This document shows positions 59,728 through 64,000 of a stretch of 64,000 nt of DNA, piece after piece. Position 1 is the stretch's first letter. Every line of letters begins with the position of its first letter. Position numbers and translations under genes: made by a program. Below the pieces are notes generated by a model that saw nothing but the letters and a program-made list of their open reading frames with translations, was not told where the DNA came from and did no database searches. Source of the DNA: Prauserella halophila (GTDB lineage: Bacteria > Actinomycetota > Actinomycetes > Mycobacteriales > Pseudonocardiaceae); assembly GCF_024171895.1 (NCBI RefSeq), contig NZ_JAMTCQ010000008.1:1116001-1180000 (forward strand), given 5' to 3'.

Positions 59728-61100
59728 AGCAGCTTTCCGATCTCGGCCGCCAGCTCGGCGGCGGGACGTTCGACGCGAGTGTGCACCCCGTCGGATACCA
59801 CGGGCCGCCCGGCGACGAGCACGTCGGTGAGGTCGGCGCCCGTCGCGGCGAGCAGTACGCCGTCGGGTGCCGCGCCCGCGGTGCGGACCGAGTCGAGCCG
59901 CACGGTCACGAGGTCGGCCTGCCCGCCGGGCTCGATGCGGCCGACGTCGTCGAAGCCGATCGCGCCGTGGTCGGTCGCCGCGGCGAGCAGCTCGGCGACG
60001 TCGAACCGGCCGCGCGCCTCCGCGGCCAGGCGTTCGTTCAGTTCGAGGGCGCGTGCCTCCTCGAAGGCGTCGACGACGGCGTGGCTGTCGCTGCCGAGGC
60101 ACAGTCGCACCCCGGCGGCCGTCAGGGCCGAGGCGGGCCCGATGCCGTCGCCGAGGTCGCGTTCGGTCGTCGGGCAGAAGCACGCGCGCGTCCCCGAGAC
60201 TCCCAATGTCGACATGTCGTCGTCGGTGAGGTGCGTGGCGTGGACGGCCGTGGTGCGCTCGGTCAGCACGCCGTGGCGTGCCAGCAGCGCCGTCGGCGTC
60301 ACGCCGTGCACGCGCAGGCAGTCGTCGTTCTCGGCACGCTGCTCGGACAGGTGGATGTGCAGCGGCCTGCCCGCCGCCCATTCGGCCACGGCCGGCAGCT
60401 GCGCGGCGGGCACCGCGCGCACCGAATGCGCCGCCGCGCCGACGACGACGTGCTCACCGGCAGGCCGGAACTCACCGGCGCGCGACGCCCAGCCGTCGGC
60501 GTCACCGTCGCCGAACCGCAGCTGAACACCGTCGAGAGGCGTGTCCTGCCCGCCTGCCAGATAGCACGTGTCCAGCAGGCAGATCCGGATCCCGGCGTCC
60601 GCGGCCGCCGCGACGAGCGCGGCGCTCATCGCGTTCGGATCGTCGTAGCGCTGCCCGCCAGGACCGTGGTGCAGGTAGTGGAACTCGCCGACGCTCGTGT
60701 AGCCGGCCAGCACCATTTCCGCGTAGACGGCCCGCGCCAGGCGGTAGTAGGAGTCCGGGTCGAGCCGCTCCGCGAGGCGGTACATCTGCTCGCGCCACGT
60801 CCAGAACGTGCCGCGGTCGCCGTGCGTGCGCCCGCGCAACGCGCGGTGGAACGCGTGCGAATGCGCATTGGCCATGCCGGGCAGCGTCAGGCCCGGCAGC
60901 GTCCGCCCGCGCCGTGGCCGCCCGGGTTCGACCGCGACGATCACCCCGCCGGACACGTCGACGCCCACTCCCTCGGCCACCCCACCGGGCAGCCAGGCGT
61001 GCTCGCACCAGTACTCGGTCACCGCGCCGTTCGCCGGCCCGCCGCCGTTCTCCGCGCCGCTCACCGGCTCACCGCCCGCCACGCTCCGCGGCCCACTCAC
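59724..61100 (-). CDS. hutF: Formimidoylglutamate deiminase
   Basis: A 458-residue amidohydrolase. Metal-binding HxH is in [33 protein letters not shown] (residues about 75-105), then [13 protein letters not shown] and [12 protein letters not shown]. The pattern FWxWREQMY is typical of HutF. It converts formimidoylglutamate to N-formylglutamate and ammonia, so the organism uses the two-step branch and needs a deformylase. The GTG at 61100 overlaps the upstream stop; an internal GTG before [13 protein letters not shown] is also plausible. Confidence 0.92.
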   Translation of the reverse strand: MSGPRSVAGGEPVSGAENGGGPANGAVTEYWCEHAWLPGGVAEGVGVDVSGGVIVAVEPGRPRRGRTLPGLTLPGMANAHSHAFHRALRGRTHGDRGTFWTWREQMYRLAERLDPDSYYRLARAVYAEMVLAGYTSVGEFHYLHHGPGGQRYDDPNAMSAALVAAAADAGIRICLLDTCYLAGGQDTPLDGVQLRFGDGDADGWASRAGEFRPAGEHVVVGAAAHSVRAVPAAQLPAVAEWAAGRPLHIHLSEQRAENDDCLRVHGVTPTALLARHGVLTERTTAVHATHLTDDDMSTLGVSGTRACFCPTTERDLGDGIGPASALTAAGVRLCLGSDSHAVVDAFEEARALELNERLAAEARGRFDVAELLAAATDHGAIGFDDVGRIEPGGQADLVTVRLDSVRTAGAAPDGVLLAATGADLTDVLVAGRPVVSDGVHTRVERPAAELAAEIGKLL

Positions 61101-62359
61101 CGGCCCGCTCCCCAGTCCGCTCCTTCGCTCAGCCTCGCCAGCACGGTGGCCAGCGCCTCTGCGCCGGCGTCCACATCGGAGTCCTCGGCGTACTCCTCGG
61201 GCGCGTGGCTGACGCCGGTCGGGTTGCGCACGTACAGCATCGCCGCGGGCGCGTGCGCCGCCAGCACGGCCGCGTCGTGCCCCGCTCCGGTGGGCAGGGC
61301 AGGTACGCCGCCGAGCTCGGCCGACACCGCGTCACGCAGCGCCGCGTCGAACACCACCTCGTCGCTCCACGACTCCTCGCGCAGGTCGACGGTGCAGCCC
61401 TCGGCCTCGGCCGCCGCCCGGGCCGCAGCCTCGACGTCGGCCACCACCGATGCCGTGTCCGGCCCACGGGCGTCGAGCCACACGTCCACGGTGGAGGCGA
61501 TGACGTTGGTGCCGCCGGGATTGGGCGTGATCCTGCCGACCGTGGCGCGCGTGCCGGGGACGGAGCTGGCGATGCGGCGCACCGCGGCGACGGTCTCGGC
61601 GGCGGGCAGCATCGGGTCCCGCCGGTCGTCCATCGGGGTGGCCCCGGCATGGTTGCCCTGGCCCGCGAACGTCAGCCGCCACCGGCCGTGCGCGATCACG
61701 GTGCTGCCGACGGCGACGGGGCCGCCCAGGTCGATCAGTCCGCGACCCTGTTCGACGTGCAGTTCGACGAAACGGCCGATGCGTCCCACGAGCTCGGGAT
61801 CGGCACCGATGCGCTCCGGATCGAGCCCACCGCGCCGTGCGGCATCGGCGAACGTGATGCCCTCCGGGTCGCGCAACCGGAGCGCCTTCTCCGCGGGCAG
61901 CGATCCGGTCAGCAACCGCGATCCCAGGCACGGCACGCCGAAGCGGCCGCCCTCCTCCTCACCGAACACGACGACGGCCAGCGGCTTCGCCGGGGCCGCG
62001 CCCCGCTCCCTGAGAATGTCCACTGCGGACAGTGCACTCACGACACCGAGCGGACCGTCGAACGCACCGCCACCGGGAACCGAGTCCAGGTGACTGCCGG
62101 TGACGACCGCGTCCGGCCCCGGCGCGCCCCACCACGCCCACAGGTTGCCGTTGCGATCGTGTTCGACATCGAGCCCGCGCCGCCGCGCCTGGTCGGCGAA
62201 CCACTCGCGCAGGTCGATCTCGGCGGTGTCGAACACGTGCCGGGAGTATCCGCCGCGACTGCGGTCACGCCCCACGTCGGCGAGGTCGGCGAGCAGCCCG
62301 CTCGCGCTCGTCTCCGGTGTTCCGGTCACGTCCGCCATGGTCACGTCCGCCATGGTCAC
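61097..62359 (-). CDS. M20-family amidohydrolase (allantoate/N-carbamoyl amino acid hydrolase type) in the hut operon
   Basis: A 420-residue protein if started at the GTG at 62359 (GTGA overlap with hutU); ATG at 62353 and 62338 are alternatives. The M20 di-metal site is visible: [17 protein letters not shown] near residue 85 (His, Asp), [10 protein letters not shown] (Glu pair), HVEQGRGL and the C-terminal VSHAPEEY His. Close relatives are allantoate amidohydrolase and N-carbamoylase. Between hutU and hutF it may instead hydrolyse N-formylglutamate, the step done by HutG in other bacteria. That is inference. Confidence 0.85.
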   Translation of the reverse strand: MTMADVTMADVTGTPETSASGLLADLADVGRDRSRGGYSRHVFDTAEIDLREWFADQARRRGLDVEHDRNGNLWAWWGAPGPDAVVTGSHLDSVPGGGAFDGPLGVVSALSAVDILRERGAAPAKPLAVVVFGEEEGGRFGVPCLGSRLLTGSLPAEKALRLRDPEGITFADAARRGGLDPERIGADPELVGRIGRFVELHVEQGRGLIDLGGPVAVGSTVIAHGRWRLTFAGQGNHAGATPMDDRRDPMLPAAETVAAVRRIASSVPGTRATVGRITPNPGGTNVIASTVDVWLDARGPDTASVVADVEAAARAAAEAEGCTVDLREESWSDEVVFDAALRDAVSAELGGVPALPTGAGHDAAVLAAHAPAAMLYVRNPTGVSHAPEEYAEDSDVDAGAEALATVLARLSEGADWGAGR

Positions 62360-62362
62360 CGC
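62333..62362. repeat. 15-base tandem duplication at the start of the amidohydrolase gene
   Basis: Two copies of a 15-base unit encode the doubled N-terminal [10 protein letters not shown], so the gene has two in-frame ATG codons five codons apart. It makes the true start ambiguous. Confidence 0.8.
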
Positions 62363-63972
62363 CGCATCGGGACGGTCAGGCCACCGGCCGTGGCGGCCTC
62401 GGCCGCACGCTCGTATCCGGCGTCGACGTGCCGCAGCACGCCGGTGGCCGGATCGTTGCTGAGCACGCGTTCGAGCTTCCGCGCCGCCAGCTCCGTTCCG
62501 TCGGCCACCGTGACCTGACCCGCGTGGATCGACCGGCCCATCCCGACACCGCCGCCGTGGTGGATGGACACCCAGGTGGCGCCCGAGGCCGTGTTGACGA
62601 GCGCGTTCAGCAGCGGCCAGTCCGCGATCGCGTCCGAACCGTCCATCATGGACTCGGTCTCCCGGTAGGGCGAAGCGACGCTGCCCGAGTCGAGGTGATC
62701 GCGGCCGATCACGACCGGCGCGCTCAGCTCCCCGGAGGCGACCATCTCGTTGAACCGCAGGCCCGCGAGGTGCCGCTCGCCGTGGCCGAGCCAGCAGATC
62801 CGCGCGGGCAGACCCTGGAACGACACCCGCTCGCCCGCCATGCGGATCCAGCGCGCGAGGGATTCGTTCTCGGGAAACAGGTCCAGCACCGCCCGGTCGG
62901 TGGCCGCGATGTCGGCAGGGTCGCCGGACAGCGCCGCCCACCGGAACGGGCCCTTGCCCTCGCAGAACAGCGGGCGGATGTAGGCGGGCACGAAGCCCGG
63001 GAAGTCGAACGCCCGCTCGTAGCCGGCGGTCTGGGCCTCGCTGCGCAGCGAGTTGCCGTAGTCGAACACCTCGGCGCCGCGGTCGGAGAACCCGACCATC
63101 GCGGCCACGTGCTCGGCCATCGACTCCCGCGCCCGGTCGGTGAACTCGTCGGGCTTGGCGGCGGCGTAGTCGTGCCAGTCGCCGACGTCCATCCCGGACG
63201 GCAGGTAGGCCAGCGGATCGTGTGCCGACGTCTGGTCGGTGACGATGTCGACGTCGACGTCGCGGCGCAGCAGTTCGGGCAGGATCTCGGCGGCGTTGCC
63301 GATCACGCCGACCGAGAGCGCGCGCCGGTCCGCCTTCGCCGCCGTCACCCGGGCGATCGCGTCGTCGAGGTCGGAGGCCAGCTCGTCGAGGTAGGCGGTG
63401 TCGAGGCGACGCTGCGCGCGGTGCGGATCGCATTCGATCACCAGCGCCGCGCCGTCGTTCATCGTCACCGCAAGCGGTTGCGCACCGCCCATGCCGCCGA
63501 GGCCCGCGGTGACCGTCAGCGTCCCGGCGAGCGTGCCGCCGAAGCGTTTCTCCGCCACGGCCGCGAACGTCTCGTACGTGCCCTGCAGGATTCCCTGGGT
63601 GCCGATGTAGATCCACGACCCGGCGGTCATCTGGCCGTACATCGTCAGGCCCAGGTTCTCCAGCCTGCGGAACTCCGGCCAGTTCGCCCAATCACCGACG
63701 AGGTTGGAGTTGGCGATGAGCACGCGCGGCGCCCACTCGTGCGTGCGGAGCACGCCGACGGGTTTGCCGGACTGCACGAGCAGCGTCTCGTCCTCGGCCA
63801 CGGTGGACAGCGTGGCGGCAATGGCGTCGTAGCTGGCCCGGTCACGGGCGGCCTTGCCGGTGCCGCCGTAGACGACGAGGTCCCCGGGCCGCTCGGCGAC
63901 CTCGGGGTGAAGGTTGTTGCGCAGCATCCGCAGCGCGGCCTCGGTCTGCCAGTTCGTGGTGCTCAGGCTCAT
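62356..63972 (-). CDS. hutU: Urocanate hydratase
   Basis: A 538-residue protein, start with GGAGG four bases before ATG. The urocanase pattern is clear: [72 protein letters not shown] (NAD-binding glycines), and [21 protein letters not shown] with conserved residues near the C-terminus. It converts urocanate to imidazolonepropionate with tightly bound NAD. First gene of the visible hut operon (hutU, M20, hutF, hutI). hutH is not in the window. No gene is seen in the last 28 bases. Confidence 0.96.
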   Translation of the reverse strand: MSLSTTNWQTEAALRMLRNNLHPEVAERPGDLVVYGGTGKAARDRASYDAIAATLSTVAEDETLLVQSGKPVGVLRTHEWAPRVLIANSNLVGDWANWPEFRRLENLGLTMYGQMTAGSWIYIGTQGILQGTYETFAAVAEKRFGGTLAGTLTVTAGLGGMGGAQPLAVTMNDGAALVIECDPHRAQRRLDTAYLDELASDLDDAIARVTAAKADRRALSVGVIGNAAEILPELLRRDVDVDIVTDQTSAHDPLAYLPSGMDVGDWHDYAAAKPDEFTDRARESMAEHVAAMVGFSDRGAEVFDYGNSLRSEAQTAGYERAFDFPGFVPAYIRPLFCEGKGPFRWAALSGDPADIAATDRAVLDLFPENESLARWIRMAGERVSFQGLPARICWLGHGERHLAGLRFNEMVASGELSAPVVIGRDHLDSGSVASPYRETESMMDGSDAIADWPLLNALVNTASGATWVSIHHGGGVGMGRSIHAGQVTVADGTELAARKLERVLSNDPATGVLRHVDAGYERAAEAATAGGLTVPMRR

Positions 63973-64000
63973 GCTTCCTCCACACAGTTCTGCACGGCGC

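Overview
The window is high-GC DNA with tightly packed genes, GTG/ATG starts, 4-base start/stop overlaps and a DtxR/IdeR-type iron box. I read it as an actinobacterial chromosome, most likely Pseudonocardiaceae or a relative. The phylum rests on the sequence style and gene families; the family is inference.

Left third (1-26.5 kb), a defence island. A BREX type 2 (Pgl, phage growth limitation) locus fills 1-23094, all on the minus strand. The first block is pglW, pglX, pglY and a giant helicase-nuclease gene, each overlapping the next by 1-8 bases. The second block is pglZ, brxD and brxHI, also overlapping; brxHI leaves the window at position 1. Between the blocks, on the plus strand, lies a lone excisionase/antitoxin-like gene with a probable leaderless promoter and no toxin partner. 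The helicase-nuclease (SF1 helicase, Vsr/DUF559-like nuclease fold, C-terminal winged-helix-like region) is not one of the six canonical BREX-2 genes, yet its start codon overlaps the pglY stop. Next to the locus are an IS481 remnant, an AbiE-like nucleotidyltransferase gene pair flanked by short direct repeats exactly 2000 bases apart, an IS3 orfA remnant and a frameshifted phosphotransferase remnant.

Middle (26.5-50 kb), mostly metabolism and metal handling. It holds an F420/FMN split-barrel protein, Hsp20, a PadR-SGNH hydrolase-FadH operon, a divergent copper unit (CueP and a CopB-type ATPase) around a CsoR-like palindrome, YrhK and DUF389 membrane proteins, a PucR regulator divergent from a YdeP-type molybdopterin oxidoreductase, and a cluster that may import and degrade a branched dicarboxylic acid (small membrane protein plus sodium:solute symporter, IclR regulator, class III CoA-transferase, HMG-CoA lyase-like enzyme). 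A tRNA-Ala(GGC) follows, then a siderophore ABC transporter whose two divergent units share an iron box.

Right part (50-64 kb). It has a membrane-anchored DsbA-like protein, HrpB helicase, a voltage-sensor-like ion channel protein, a second AbiEi/AbiEii pair, dienelactone hydrolase, two unknown genes, and a histidine-degradation operon (hutU, an M20 amidohydrolase, hutF, hutI). The second AbiE pair sits between two 192-base direct repeats (3 mismatches) that contain the last 23 codons of the dienelactone hydrolase gene and its terminator, so it looks like a mobile cassette inserted at that gene's 3' end.
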